Assembly (NCBI GenBank): GCA_934256705.1
Contig: CAKQPF010000007.1
Location: forward strand, 1-64,000
Source: an uncultured Prevotella sp.
GTDB taxonomy: Bacteria; Bacteroidota; Bacteroidia; Bacteroidales; Bacteroidaceae
Direction: 5' to 3'
DNA: 64,000 bases
Shown: positions 17,801-25,909 of the stretch, piece after piece
How the letters are laid out: each line of letters begins with the position of its first letter
Numbering within the stretch: position 1 is the stretch's first letter
The notes under the pieces: generated by a model
Databases searched by the model: none
What the model was told of the DNA's origin: nothing
Seen by the model: only the letters and a program-made list of their open reading frames with translations
Made by a program: the position numbers and the translations under genes

Positions 17801-19331
17801 AAACGGCAAGACCGTAACCTGCGAATACAAGGGTCTCACCTACTCTACCAACTACACATTCACACTTGCAGCCGGTTCTGTGGCTGACCTCACAGGCAAC
17901 AACGTCATCAAGGAAGACATCACAATAGCATTCGAGACCAAGGTGAAACCTGCCGTAACAAAGGGCACTTACGATGCTATCGTCTCCACATCCGAGGAAC
18001 TTGACGCCGCTATCGTGGCTGCTTCCAAGCGTGCTGACCAGAACTCTCGCTATCGTATCTTCATCAAAAATGGTAAATACGTGCTCGCTGGTTCAGGTGA
18101 GGAAAAGACTACCACCATCCAACTTGCCAATGGTACTAACGAGACCAAGACATACAAGAACCCAATAACTTACTTCAAGAGCAGCAATGTGTCATTCATC
18201 GGCGAGGACTACAGCAAGGTAATCATTACAAATAAGGCTGGCGACCTCGAGACTTACGAAGGAAAATACGGTACTGCTTGCGTCGCTGAAGGTATCGGAA
18301 AAGGTGATGTACTCCAGAACAGTGGTACTCTCAACTATTTCCAGGGCGTGACCATCAAGACTTCTATGGGCGATGCTCGCGGTCGTGACATCGCTTATCA
18401 GGACAAGGGTAACAAGACTATCTTCAAGGATGCTTGCCTCTGGGGCTATCAGGACACTTATACTTCTAACAATCAGAAGGGTAAGTTCTACTTTGAAGGT
18501 GGCATAATCCGTGGTCGCACCGACTATCTCTGCGGAAAGGGTGACGTATATTATAATGGTGTAACTCTCCAGCAGTGTGGCACAGGCGGCTATCTCGCCG
18601 TTCCTTCACAGGCTAAGAAATACGGATATGTATTCTATAACTGCCACATCAAGAAGGAGTCAAAGGACGTGTCCTACTATCTCGGTCGCCCATGGGGCTC
18701 TGGTACTCCTATCGCGTGCTTCATCAATACCAAGATGGACGTCGCTCCTCTCGGCAATGGTTGGGCAGATATGAGTGGCGGTTGGCCTAAGCGATTCGCT
18801 GAATACAACTCTTATCTCAGCAGCGGAACAAGCATCGACCTCTCAGGACGTCGCACAGAATGGACCGACAACAACAACGAGAAGCACAGCAACGACCCTA
18901 TCCTCACTCTCGATGACGTGCAGAGCATGAGCCTCGCCAACGTGATGGGACAGGATGACGACTGGGATCCTACAGCTCTCACTGAGCAAGCTTCTGCTCC
19001 TACCCATGTTATCATCGAGGGTTCTACCATCTCTTGGGACAACAGCGACTACGTATTCTGCTGGGTTATCTTCAAGAACGGCGAGTATGCCGGCAATACC
19101 ACCGAGACATCTTTCTCCATCGACGATGCAAACGCTGCATGGACTGTACGCGCTGCCAATGAGATGGGCGGACTTGGTGAGGCTGCAAAGGCTACTGTTT
19201 CTACCGGAATCAATGAATTAACAAAGACTGACGACACCGTTTCTCCTATCTACAACGCCCTAGGACAGCGCATCAATGCCAGCACCAAGGGTCTCCAGAT
19301 CAGCAAGAACGGCAAGAGAATCGTGAAATAA
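14841..19331 (+). CDS. very large secreted CE8 pectin methylesterase, multidomain
   Basis: 1496 residues with a signal peptide (LFLVTCLMILCSQTSWA). Pectin methylesterases are usually 300-450 residues; here that domain is only the part after about 1042. CE8 blocks are clear: GYQDTYTS (about 1203), GRTDYLCGKG (about 1225, catalytic Asp) and YLGRPWG (about 1280, Arg/Trp). Before it come a PEGA/carbohydrate-binding-like region, InlB/List_Bact-type repeats (about 177-248, 597-672, 676-750), a lectin-like module with WDFVKPGN (about 755-930) and a Big_5-like domain (937-1035). The C-terminus (IYNALGQRIN...KGLQISKNGKRIVK) is the short tail common on secreted Prevotella proteins. It de-esterifies pectin, which would help the GH28 enzyme. 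Oddly, it sits inside the inositol-lipid locus. Confidence 0.9.
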   Translation: MRRFTRLFLVTCLMILCSQTSWADFKNFSVQVNNQAGTLLTAAEQTQGTQFSFGVAVAADGTVSRVETTDASSVATVSGKFHSDHGATGLSVVVPVDGNVKITIGQCTFSGSDIKVTDASGQVVASKTPGKNCWKNSHDNVTELYYTGGATTLTISGMGYCPYVAVEKNTAVIQKFNVTFANNNSEAVGKAPEAVVFTEGDAPITIPANKTLYKEGFTLTAWTDGASKYAPGTGFTPTADVTLTPCFEKNEKTLADRTEPVTLLWDFQRKNGAPLLSEQGAGKTGPYVTQAIIDGKSIDVKMDYDATNGKIANGNWTDWAQMNNGTKFTIPSCKGAVVSIEAYSAPTTTTIDGLTDYTAAGNTISMKIGSKSETIDIVIGDGSYYRYIQTVLPVIQEDAGKTYTNEPISVVYVMNDKNKPGTYTSAPADAFSTVAFDYGDATITGVANVTMTDGTDTGKTGIKFKPAGSTKSLTWFVKPAPGLTLTPAKVSGYINRCGTDAEKGVVVTAKKTNGKDITLGTFTAWRQGKSSSGKDYDKTAVYKYEITLTADQQTALAGADGFYLTAAIGVGSAKEGLFGEVAIDGTVSGTIANVNKYTLNVVASPAKGGEASIYPKSDEYVENDEVTLNAEAKFGYNFKNWTDKDGNEISKENKIKYTVIGNNTLTANFKKVSTYALDIKVEGGANDYMVSLNPAPTVIDGKFMYEKGTKVTLSASSNAVLKFTNWSNGETASEMPIVMNEDKSFTASYSAVDFIVGWDFVKPGNAGRTADFAAADNDAASLIMRDAEGNEKGWLDKSMEGSGGYEGRPAAVCWHAGSKNGDVGIYYWQTSINAAAFTDLKIITSMVYNYNAYTKQLIEYSLDGKNWNTAGYMTLEGAKQWKDATITLPAEVNNKEKVYIRWISDKTSSIDGTSSANDGIALGATFIVGETKIIDDGKAPVLVNSVPENNGSSVSANGKVVLTFDKKVMLTSAAKAHIGTTDLTPVANGKTVTCEYKGLTYSTNYTFTLAAGSVADLTGNNVIKEDITIAFETKVKPAVTKGTYDAIVSTSEELDAAIVAASKRADQNSRYRIFIKNGKYVLAGSGEEKTTTIQLANGTNETKTYKNPITYFKSSNVSFIGEDYSKVIITNKAGDLETYEGKYGTACVAEGIGKGDVLQNSGTLNYFQGVTIKTSMGDARGRDIAYQDKGNKTIFKDACLWGYQDTYTSNNQKGKFYFEGGIIRGRTDYLCGKGDVYYNGVTLQQCGTGGYLAVPSQAKKYGYVFYNCHIKKESKDVSYYLGRPWGSGTPIACFINTKMDVAPLGNGWADMSGGWPKRFAEYNSYLSSGTSIDLSGRRTEWTDNNNEKHSNDPILTLDDVQSMSLANVMGQDDDWDPTALTEQASAPTHVIIEGSTISWDNSDYVFCWVIFKNGEYAGNTTETSFSIDDANAAWTVRAANEMGGLGEAAKATVSTGINELTKTDDTVSPIYNALGQRINASTKGLQISKNGKRIVK

Positions 19332-19371
19332 GGTGACATCATGGAAGTCTGATGATTTCCAACGCAATACG

Positions 19372-19418
19372 AAAACGTCCATGTTCCTCCATACATAAGG
19401 AAACATGGACGTTTTTTT
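19372..19418 (+). terminator. terminator after the pectin methylesterase
   Basis: AAAACGTCCATGTTCC pairs with GGAAACATGGACGTTTT across a short loop and is followed by a T run. This is a strong rho-independent terminator 41 bases after the stop codon. Confidence 0.85.
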
Positions 19419-19515
19419 GAACACTTTTCATCCTCTTTTGGACATCTTTTCCGTTTATTTTTGTTAGAAAACTTAATAATAGCAAAAAAGTTTCTTTATT
19501 TAAAGAAATAAATGT

Positions 19516-19523
19516 TAACTTTG
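19516..19523 (+). promoter_or_regulatory. -7 box TAACTTTG upstream of the inositol-phosphate synthase
   Basis: TAACTTTG follows the AT-rich stretch after the terminator. It lies 132 bases before ATG 19655, giving a leader of about 125 bases in which I recognise no riboswitch. Confidence 0.6.
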
Positions 19524-19654
19524 CAGAGATAATGCGTTGAAATTCCCATATCCTAAAGGATGCTATGAAAAAGACGCACTGATACAGAGACTTAAAACTA
19601 CAATTAGAAGACAACAATAAGAGAATACTACATCTTAAATAAAAAACTCATCTA

Positions 19655-20962
19655 ATGAACAAAACTAATGTAAAGCCAGCAGAAGGTAAGCTCGGCATTA
19701 TGGTAGTAGGTAACGGTGCCGTTGCTACTACATTCATGACCGGTGTGCTCATGGCACGCAAAGGTCTCGCAAAGCCTGTAGGCAGCATGACTCAGTATGA
19801 CAAGATCCGCGTAGGCAAAGGCGAAAACGCCAAATACCTCCACTATAAGGAGATTGTTCCTATCGCTGACCTTAATGATATCGTCTTCGGATGCTGGGAT
19901 GTTTATCCACAGAACTCCTTCCAAAGCGCAATGTACGCTGAAGTTCTCAAGGAAAAGGACATTCTTCCAGTAAAGGACGAACTTGAGAAGATCGTGCCTA
20001 TGAAGGCTGCTTTCGACAAGAACTACGCCAAGCGCCTCGATGGTGACAACGTAAAGGACTGCAAGACCCGTTGGGAAATGATGGAGGCTCTCCGCCAGGA
20101 CATCCGTGATTTCAAGGCAAAGAACGACTGCGCTCGTATCGTTGTTATCTGGGCTGCTTCTACTGAAATCTATGTTCCAGTAGATGAGCAGATACATGGC
20201 ACTCTCGCAGCTCTCGAAAAGGCTATGAAGGAAGACGACCGCGAGCACATCGCACCTTCCATGTGCTATGCTTATGCTGCCCTTTCTGAAGGCGCACCTT
20301 TCATCATGGGTGCTCCTAACACCACTGTTGACATCCCTGCTATGTGGGAGCTCTCCGAGAAGACTTGCATGCCTATCTGCGGTAAGGACTTCAAGACTGG
20401 CCAGACTCTCGTGAAGTCAGGCTTCGCTCCTATCATCGGCACCCGTTGCCTCGGTCTCAGCGGATGGTTCTCTACAAACATCCTCGGCAACCGTGACGGA
20501 CTTGTGCTCGACGAGCCAGCCAACTTCCGCACAAAGGAGGTATCAAAGCTCTCTACTCTTGAGACCATCCTCAAGCCTGAAGACCAGCCAGACCTCTATA
20601 CAGACTACTACCACAAGGTACGTATCAACTACTATCCTCCTCGCAACGACAACAAGGAGGGATGGGACAACATCGACATCTTCGGATGGATGGGCTATCC
20701 TATGCAGATCAAGATCAACTTCCTCTGCCGCGACTCTATCCTCGCTGCTCCTCTCTGTCTTGACCTCTGTCTCCTCTCTGACCTCGCTGCACGCGCAGGA
20801 CGCCATGGTATCCAGCGCTTCCTCAGCTTCTTCCTCAAGTCTCCTATGCACGACTACACCAAGGGCGAAGAGGCTGTCAACAACCTCTACCAGCAGTACA
20901 CCATGCTCAAGAACGCTATCCGCGAGATGGGCGGCTACGAGGCTGACGAAGAAATCGATTAA
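19655..20962 (+). CDS. ino1: myo-inositol-phosphate synthase
   Basis: 435 residues, full length for the family. The N-terminal NAD-binding loop is MVVGNGAVATTF (about 15-26). The catalytic region shows CGKDFKTGQTLVKS followed by GLSGWFSTNILGNRDG, the most conserved part of inositol-3-phosphate synthases. It converts glucose 6-phosphate to myo-inositol phosphate with NAD. The nearby phosphatidyltransferase and phosphatase would use the product for inositol lipids, a pathway described in Bacteroides. It has its own promoter and ends at a large inverted repeat. Confidence 0.93.
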   Translation: MNKTNVKPAEGKLGIMVVGNGAVATTFMTGVLMARKGLAKPVGSMTQYDKIRVGKGENAKYLHYKEIVPIADLNDIVFGCWDVYPQNSFQSAMYAEVLKEKDILPVKDELEKIVPMKAAFDKNYAKRLDGDNVKDCKTRWEMMEALRQDIRDFKAKNDCARIVVIWAASTEIYVPVDEQIHGTLAALEKAMKEDDREHIAPSMCYAYAALSEGAPFIMGAPNTTVDIPAMWELSEKTCMPICGKDFKTGQTLVKSGFAPIIGTRCLGLSGWFSTNILGNRDGLVLDEPANFRTKEVSKLSTLETILKPEDQPDLYTDYYHKVRINYYPPRNDNKEGWDNIDIFGWMGYPMQIKINFLCRDSILAAPLCLDLCLLSDLAARAGRHGIQRFLSFFLKSPMHDYTKGEEAVNNLYQQYTMLKNAIREMGGYEADEEID

Positions 20963-20983
20963 ACAGACATTATAAATAAAGCC

Positions 20984-21105
20984 AAGCCCCCCTCACGTTC
21001 CCTTTGGGGAAGCTTTTACAAGTTACACAAACTAACGACCTAATGATTTTGATAGAACTGTGTAACCCAAGCAAAAGCTCCCCCAACGGGGAGTGAGGGG
21101 GGCTT
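20984..21105. repeat. 44-base-arm inverted repeat between ino1 and the DUF5686 gene
   Basis: The left arm (20984-21027, beginning AAGCCCCCCTCAC) and right arm (21061-21105, ending GTGAGGGGGGCTT) pair with few mismatches, down to GTTACA/TGTAAC at the base of a 33-base loop. It could serve as a terminator for ino1. The arms, with GGGGAAGCTTTT and AAAAGCTCCCC inside, resemble a mobile or dispersed repeat more than a simple terminator. Confidence 0.8.
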
Positions 21106-21121
21106 TCCACCTTAAATTATT

Positions 21122-23704
21122 ATGGTGAAAAAATTGTATTTCATACTGATAACATTACTCTTTCTGGTGCTTCCGGCAAGCGCTCAGATAAGAGGTCATA
21201 TCCTTGATGCTGAGACAAAGGACAGCATTCCGCTCGTCTCCGTGGTCTATAAAGGGCATGGTATCTCAGCTATCTCCGACATAAACGGCCACTACAAGAT
21301 TGCCCGACGTAACGGTTGGGTGCTCACTTTCAGTGCCGTAGGTTACGTTTCGCAATCTGTGAAGATTACGGAATCCTCATCGGACCATATCAACATCCGT
21401 CTGAAACCGGACAACAAGAGGCTCGACGAGGTGGTCATCAAGACCAAGAAGCATAAATACAGCCGCAAGAACAATCCAGCCGTGGAACTCATGAAGAAGG
21501 TAATAGAGCATAAAAAGCAGACCGACCTCAGCAACCGCGACTTCTATCAATACAACAAGTACCAGAAGATAATGCTGGCACTCAACGACGTAAACACCGA
21601 CACCCTGCGGTCAAAGCGCTTCCAGAAGCATCCTTGGCTCAAGGACCAGCTGGAGAGATGTGACTATACCGGCAAGGTAATCCTCCCTATCTCCGTCGAT
21701 GAGACCGTCTCACAGAAGATTTACCGTAAGCATCCACACTCCGAAAAGACCATTATCAAGGGTCAGAACTCCACCGGCATCAACGATCTGTTCCAGACCG
21801 GCGACATAATGACTACCGTATTGAAGGACGTCTTCACCGATGTGAACATCTATGACGACCAGATCAGGATGCTGCAGTATCCTTTCACTTCGCCGATAGG
21901 CAAGGATGCCATCGCTTTCTACAGGTTTTACATCGAAGATACCACCTATGTAGATAAGGACAAGTGCATCCATCTCAATTTCCTGCCTAACAATCAGCAG
22001 GACTTCGGCTTCCGTGGTGACATCTATATCATGGCTGACTCCAGCTATCAGGTGAAGCGTTGCGAACTGACCATCCCGAAGAAGAGCGACGTCAACTTCG
22101 TGGAGAATCTCAAGGTGCTGCAGGAATTCACACAGTTGCCTGACTCTTCATGGTCTCTCTCCGTCGATGATATGATTGCGGAACTGAGATTCAACAAATG
22201 GCTGTCGCGTGCCGCCGTGATAAGAACGACGCGATTGACCGACTATGCCTTCGATGACCTGCCGAAACAGCTGTTCAAAGGCAAGGCAAAAGAGGTGAAA
22301 GAGGCTGACGCACAGATGCGTGGCGACGATTTCTGGAACAAGTATCGTCAGGTGGAACTGACCAAAGGCGAGAAAGGAATGGGCACTTTCCTCTCCCACA
22401 TCGAGAATCTCAAGGGATTCAAATTCTTCATCTTCGGTGCGAAAGCATTCATCGAGAACTTCGTGGAGACCAGTTCCAAAGACTCAAAGGTGGACATCGG
22501 CCCTATCAACACCATGCTGACATCCAACTTTATCGACGGTTTCCGCACCCGTATCTCAGCACAATCCACGGCAAACCTCAACAAGCACTGGTTCTTCTCA
22601 GGATATGCAGCCCGTGCCTGGGGAAGCGAGAAGAACTATTACAGCGGTTCCATCATCTATTCTTTCAACAAGAAGGAATACCTGCCACGAGAGTTCCCAC
22701 GCCGCACCATCGCTTTCACATCCTCATACGATGTCACTTCGCCAAGCGACAAGTTCATCCATACGGACAAGGACAATGTCTTCACCGCCTGGAAATGGGC
22801 TACCGTGGACAAGATGATGTTCCAGAACCGACAGGAACTGAAGTTTGAACGCGAGGAAGAATGGGGCTTCAAGACCACCATCAGCTTCAAGACCGAGGAA
22901 AATGAGGCTTGCGGAGCAATGCACTACACCACCCTCGCCCAGCAGGCTGTCAATCCTTACAACCCTCATGACTATCCTCACGTATGGGACGGACGTGGAA
23001 AATACCGCACCACAGAGCTTAGTCTCGGCGTGCGTTTCGCTCCTGGCGAGACATTCATCAATACCAAGCAGCGCCGTCTTACCATCAATCTCGATGCTCC
23101 AGTCTTCAGCCTCAATCACGTCTTCGGACTGAAAGACGTGCTCGGAGGTGACTATCGCTTCAATTATACCACGCTCGACATCTACAAACGGTTCTGGATG
23201 AAGAGCTGGGGAAAGATAGACTGCTACATCAAGAGCGGAATACAGTGGAACCAAGTGCCTTACCCTCTACTCATAATGCCTGCAGCAAACCTCTCCTATA
23301 TCATCGAGGACGAGACCTTCAACCTCATCAACAATATGGAGTTCCTCAATGACCGCTTCGTTTCGCTCGACCTCAGCTGGGACCTCAACGGCAAGATATT
23401 CAACAGAATACCTCTGCTCAAGAATCTCAAATGGCGTGAATACATCGGCATAAAGGCACTTTGGGGTACCCTTACCGACAAGAACAATCCGTATCTCAAA
23501 GAGAATGCAGGCAGCGAAATGCTCATGGTATTCCCTGAAGGCTGTTACCTCATGGACAAGAACAAGCCTTACATCGAGCTCGTAGCCGGCATACATAACA
23601 TCTTCAAGATACTCCATGTGGAGTATGTGCGCCGTATGAACTACCTCGAACTGCCTACAAGCAACAAGCAAGGCATCCGATTTACGTTCCGAATGACGTT
23701 CTAA
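21122..23704 (+). CDS. DUF5686 outer-membrane protein with carboxypeptidase-regulatory-like domain
   Basis: 860 residues with a signal peptide (LYFILITLLFLVLPASAQ). Right after it is a CarboxypepD_reg-like beta-sandwich (about 22-100: IRGHILDAETKDSIPLVSV, SDINGHYKIARR, VGYVSQSV). The rest matches DUF5686, including SRKNNPAVELMKKVIEHK (about 118-135), and ends in a beta-rich region closing in phenylalanine (FTFRMTF), typical of outer-membrane barrels. The regulatory-like domain is shared with SusC/TonB-dependent transporters, but no TonB box or plug is seen. Function is unknown. It starts 13 bases after a large inverted repeat and no promoter was recognised. Confidence 0.85.
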   Translation: MVKKLYFILITLLFLVLPASAQIRGHILDAETKDSIPLVSVVYKGHGISAISDINGHYKIARRNGWVLTFSAVGYVSQSVKITESSSDHINIRLKPDNKRLDEVVIKTKKHKYSRKNNPAVELMKKVIEHKKQTDLSNRDFYQYNKYQKIMLALNDVNTDTLRSKRFQKHPWLKDQLERCDYTGKVILPISVDETVSQKIYRKHPHSEKTIIKGQNSTGINDLFQTGDIMTTVLKDVFTDVNIYDDQIRMLQYPFTSPIGKDAIAFYRFYIEDTTYVDKDKCIHLNFLPNNQQDFGFRGDIYIMADSSYQVKRCELTIPKKSDVNFVENLKVLQEFTQLPDSSWSLSVDDMIAELRFNKWLSRAAVIRTTRLTDYAFDDLPKQLFKGKAKEVKEADAQMRGDDFWNKYRQVELTKGEKGMGTFLSHIENLKGFKFFIFGAKAFIENFVETSSKDSKVDIGPINTMLTSNFIDGFRTRISAQSTANLNKHWFFSGYAARAWGSEKNYYSGSIIYSFNKKEYLPREFPRRTIAFTSSYDVTSPSDKFIHTDKDNVFTAWKWATVDKMMFQNRQELKFEREEEWGFKTTISFKTEENEACGAMHYTTLAQQAVNPYNPHDYPHVWDGRGKYRTTELSLGVRFAPGETFINTKQRRLTINLDAPVFSLNHVFGLKDVLGGDYRFNYTTLDIYKRFWMKSWGKIDCYIKSGIQWNQVPYPLLIMPAANLSYIIEDETFNLINNMEFLNDRFVSLDLSWDLNGKIFNRIPLLKNLKWREYIGIKALWGTLTDKNNPYLKENAGSEMLMVFPEGCYLMDKNKPYIELVAGIHNIFKILHVEYVRRMNYLELPTSNKQGIRFTFRMTF

Positions 23705-23710
23705 TAGGAC

Positions 23711-23752
23711 TGTTGTTTGGTTGTTTGGTTGTTTTGTTGTTTGTCTTGTTTA
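23711..23752. repeat. TTGTTTGG-type simple repeat, copy 1
   Basis: GTTGTTTGGTTGTTTGG units directly after the DUF5686 stop codon. Other copies lie at 27355, 37650, 42357 (in a gene, opposite orientation) and 55017. Confidence 0.75.
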
Positions 23753-23768
23753 TACATTCACTAATAAT

Positions 23769-24028
23769 AGCAACAAGATTTGTCTGGAAGACAATACCGA
23801 GCAACGCGAGAGTAACCCGGGACAAAGTCTCGGGATTAAGAATGAAAAGAAAACAGCTGTCTGGAAGACAGTACCAAAATGAAGTAGATGTAAACTCGAG
23901 CTCATGATTCTATAGACAAGGTACTGTCTTCCAGACAGCCGTCCTCCTCATCTTTATAAATCCCGAGACTTCGTCCCGGGTTACTCTCGCTTCGCTTCGG
24001 TATTGTCTTCCAGACAAATCTTGCTGGC
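23769..24028. repeat. 260-base near-perfect inverted repeat
   Basis: The arms (about 107 bases each) carry, from outside in: GATTTGTCTGGAAGACAATACC, GAGAGTAACCCGGGAC, GTCTCGGGATT and CTGTCTGGAAGACAGTACC, with complements in reverse order on the right. The short motif GTCTGGAAGACA is itself palindromic and occurs twice per arm. A related TGTCTTCCAGACAAATCC lies at 55059-55076 in another intergenic region. There is no coding potential. Confidence 0.85.
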
Positions 24029-24038
24029 TTCTTATGAC

Positions 24039-24094
24039 AAAATATCAATAGATAAAAAATATTTTTTTTCTTTATTTTTATCTATTGATATTTT
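24039..24094. terminator. AT-rich hairpin, possible two-way terminator
   Basis: AAAATATCAATAGATAAAAA pairs with TTTTTATCTATTGATATTTT. It lies between the converging DUF5686 and DUF2023 genes with T or A runs on both sides, so it may end transcripts from either direction. Confidence 0.5.
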
Positions 24095-24154
24095 TATTAT
24101 AAGCGACCAGCAATACAAAATAATATTGATTACCTACATACGTTAGAAATTATC

Positions 24155-24523
24155 TTAACATACCTTCTTCTTACGCTCGCAGTAGCGCTCACATTGAGCA
24201 CAGAGATCATACCCCAGCATAGCTCCAAGGATGAAATCCTCTTCCGGCGAAAGCTGGCATAATGGTTTGGTGACAATCATGCGGATAGCATCCAGGCATT
24301 CCTTCTTGCCAAAGAAGAGATTCAGTCGTTCGTTGCCTACAGGCTGAATGATGTAGTCAATGTTCTGATGCTCCAATCTCGTCATGGCAAAAGACTGATA
24401 CTTCTTGTTGAAGGTGTAGAGCACCAATCGGCGCACTCCCTTCTTATATTCATAGATATGATTCATCAGAACCTTCAGATCTATTGGTGTTGCGGTTTTC
24501 TGCATACTATCCAGATTTATCAT
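24155..24523 (-). CDS. DUF2023 family protein
   Basis: About 122 residues from ATG 24523 (MINLDSMQK). A longer frame to 24562 runs through an upstream hairpin and is unlikely; ATG 24505 is also possible. The family signature is clear: NHIYEYKKGVRRLVLYT, YIIQPVG, FFGKKECLDAI, LSPEEDFILGAMLGYD and a cysteine-rich end (CAQCERYCERKKK). Its function is unknown. As elsewhere in Bacteroidales it sits right behind flavodoxin, so a link to flavodoxin or iron economy is plausible. The CxxC-x3-C cluster might bind metal (inference). Confidence 0.8.
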   Translation of the reverse strand: MINLDSMQKTATPIDLKVLMNHIYEYKKGVRRLVLYTFNKKYQSFAMTRLEHQNIDYIIQPVGNERLNLFFGKKECLDAIRMIVTKPLCQLSPEEDFILGAMLGYDLCAQCERYCERKKKVC

Positions 24524-24548
24524 TTTTTTTGTTATATTAAGAATAGGC

Positions 24549-24583
24549 AAGTAGGTAATCAATTATATTTTGATTACCTACTT
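24549..24583. promoter_or_regulatory. perfect 14-base hairpin between fldA and DUF2023
   Basis: AAGTAGGTAATCAA and TTGATTACCTACTT are exact complements around a 7-base loop. It lies 13 bases after the fldA stop and 25 bases before the DUF2023 start, with no strong T run in the minus direction. It could be an attenuator, an mRNA-stabilising stem or an operator. GATTACCTAC recurs at 24129-24138. Confidence 0.5.
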
Positions 24584-24596
24584 TATTCCGTGAGCA

Positions 24597-25091
24597 TTAT
24601 AGTGAAGGCTTTATAGCCGCAAGCCAAGCATCGATGCGTGCTTCAGTCTTGTCATCCTCGTTCACCTCGTCGAGAGCAAGTCCAAGGAACTTGTCACCGT
24701 CCAGGGCTTCACTGTCATCATAGGTGTAGCCTTCTGTGGAAACACCAGGCAATACGGTAGCGCCAGCCTCGACAGCAGCATCATAGAGTTCCTTCATGCC
24801 GCCACAGAATGTATCAGAATAAGACTCGCAGTCGCCACAACCGAAGAGTGCGACAGTCTTGCCAGCCAAGCCTGTGCTCTTCAATTTCTTCATGCCGTCA
24901 TACCAGTCATCCTGTATCTCGCCAGCGCCCCAGGTGGAAGTGCCGAGCAGGAGGTTGTCGTGACTTGTGATGGTATCAGCATCAATGCTTGTTACATCTA
25001 CAGCTTCCACGCCCAGTTTGGAAGCGATGGTTTCGGCAATCGACTGGCATGTGCCAGTGGAAGAGCCATAAATTACGATAGTTGATTTCAT
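24597..25091 (-). CDS. fldA: flavodoxin
   Basis: 164 residues, the usual length for a long-chain flavodoxin. The FMN phosphate loop is YGSSTGTCQSIA (about 8-19), with the flavin-stacking segments TSTWGAGEIQDDW and FGCGDCESYSDTFC in their normal positions. It is a small cytoplasmic electron carrier that can replace ferredoxin. It is followed 73 bases later by DUF2023, with a perfect hairpin between, and preceded by a clear promoter. Confidence 0.95.
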   Translation of the reverse strand: MKSTIVIYGSSTGTCQSIAETIASKLGVEAVDVTSIDADTITSHDNLLLGTSTWGAGEIQDDWYDGMKKLKSTGLAGKTVALFGCGDCESYSDTFCGGMKELYDAAVEAGATVLPGVSTEGYTYDDSEALDGDKFLGLALDEVNEDDKTEARIDAWLAAIKPSL

Positions 25092-25134
25092 TTGTCCTTG
25101 TTTATTTTAAAAGTTACGTTGTGATTTCCGGGTG

Positions 25135-25142
25135 CAAAGTTA
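25135..25142 (-). promoter_or_regulatory. -7 box TAACTTTG upstream of fldA
   Basis: TAACTTTG on the minus strand, 44 bases before ATG 25091. It is the likely start of the fldA-DUF2023 transcript. Confidence 0.6.
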
Positions 25143-25851
25143 AGTCCTTTTCCCATAATCTGCAATACCTAAAAATTACGATTTCAATGAAATACCCACT
25201 TATGGGGATGCCTCCCCCACCGCTCCAGCAGTCAACAACCATCCACCTTCGCCTTGGCAATCCTTCGCCTTGGCGAATACAAACATCTACAAACAACAAA
25301 ACAATCTATTGATGTCTCATCTAAACCGTCAGACAGATATCCACTACCGGATTTATCAGGAATACAAACACCAATCGCAACGAGAGTAACCCCGCATTGG
25401 ATTATAGGGAAAAGGGAACTGGAGATTACATCATTAGCTTGCTTTTTCCCCCATAGCTTGAAACCATGAATGACAATGCTATTCTCCCATTACTTATTAC
25501 CAATCTTCCGTCACCTACTTAACGGTGGTAATTTATAGAACCAGCCTATATATAGAGGGCCAAGTCTGCAGTGAAACATACATCAGAAAAATGGAACAAA
25601 AAGAGAGAAACCAAGCTATTATTCTGCGACAGCTGTGATATCATGACGCAAAAGCATAGATATTACCCCGTAATAGCTATGCTATCAGGAGGTAATATCT
25701 ATGCTTTTGCAATGCAAAAACTATGCTTTCGCATTCCATTGACTATCAATACGTTACAAAAGAGTATCCATATTGTGCATCAGAAACGGAAAAACAGGAC
25801 AATTTTCGTGGTCGTATCCACCCGCAACGACTAAACAACCAGACTTAAAAA
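25143..25851. other. gene-free region with a repeat element
   Basis: I see no coding sequence here. 25143-25584 holds CGCCTTGGC-type short repeats near 25250-25275 and otherwise nothing recognisable. 25585-25815 is a composite repeat element described separately. Confidence 0.6.
25585..25815. repeat. composite repeat element with AAGCATAGATATT palindromes, copy 2
   Basis: It begins AGAAAAATGGAACAAAAAGAGAGAAA, passes through CAAAAGCATAGATATTACC and GGTAATATCTATGCTTTTGC facing each other, and ends near GGAAAAACAGGACAATTT. The same order of blocks recurs at 46871-47095, which suggests one element of about 220 bases rather than isolated motifs. Confidence 0.65.
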
Positions 25852-25883
25852 TTTGGCTCTTCCAATTATTTTCATTACTTTTG
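25852..25883 (+). promoter_or_regulatory. full Bacteroidetes promoter of the GH115 remnant
   Basis: TTTG (25852-25855), 20 bases, then TACTTTTG (25876-25883). This is a textbook match to the Bacteroidetes consensus, so the dead gene downstream is probably still transcribed. Confidence 0.7.
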
Positions 25884-25909
25884 TAACGAATTTGAAACTA
25901 ACACCAATC

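Noticed and set aside
23713..23907. 64-codon frame after the DUF5686 gene
   Set aside because: It lies entirely in simple repeats and the large inverted repeat.
25571..25834. 87-codon frame between fldA and the GH115 remnant
   Set aside because: It consists largely of the composite repeat element also found at 46871.
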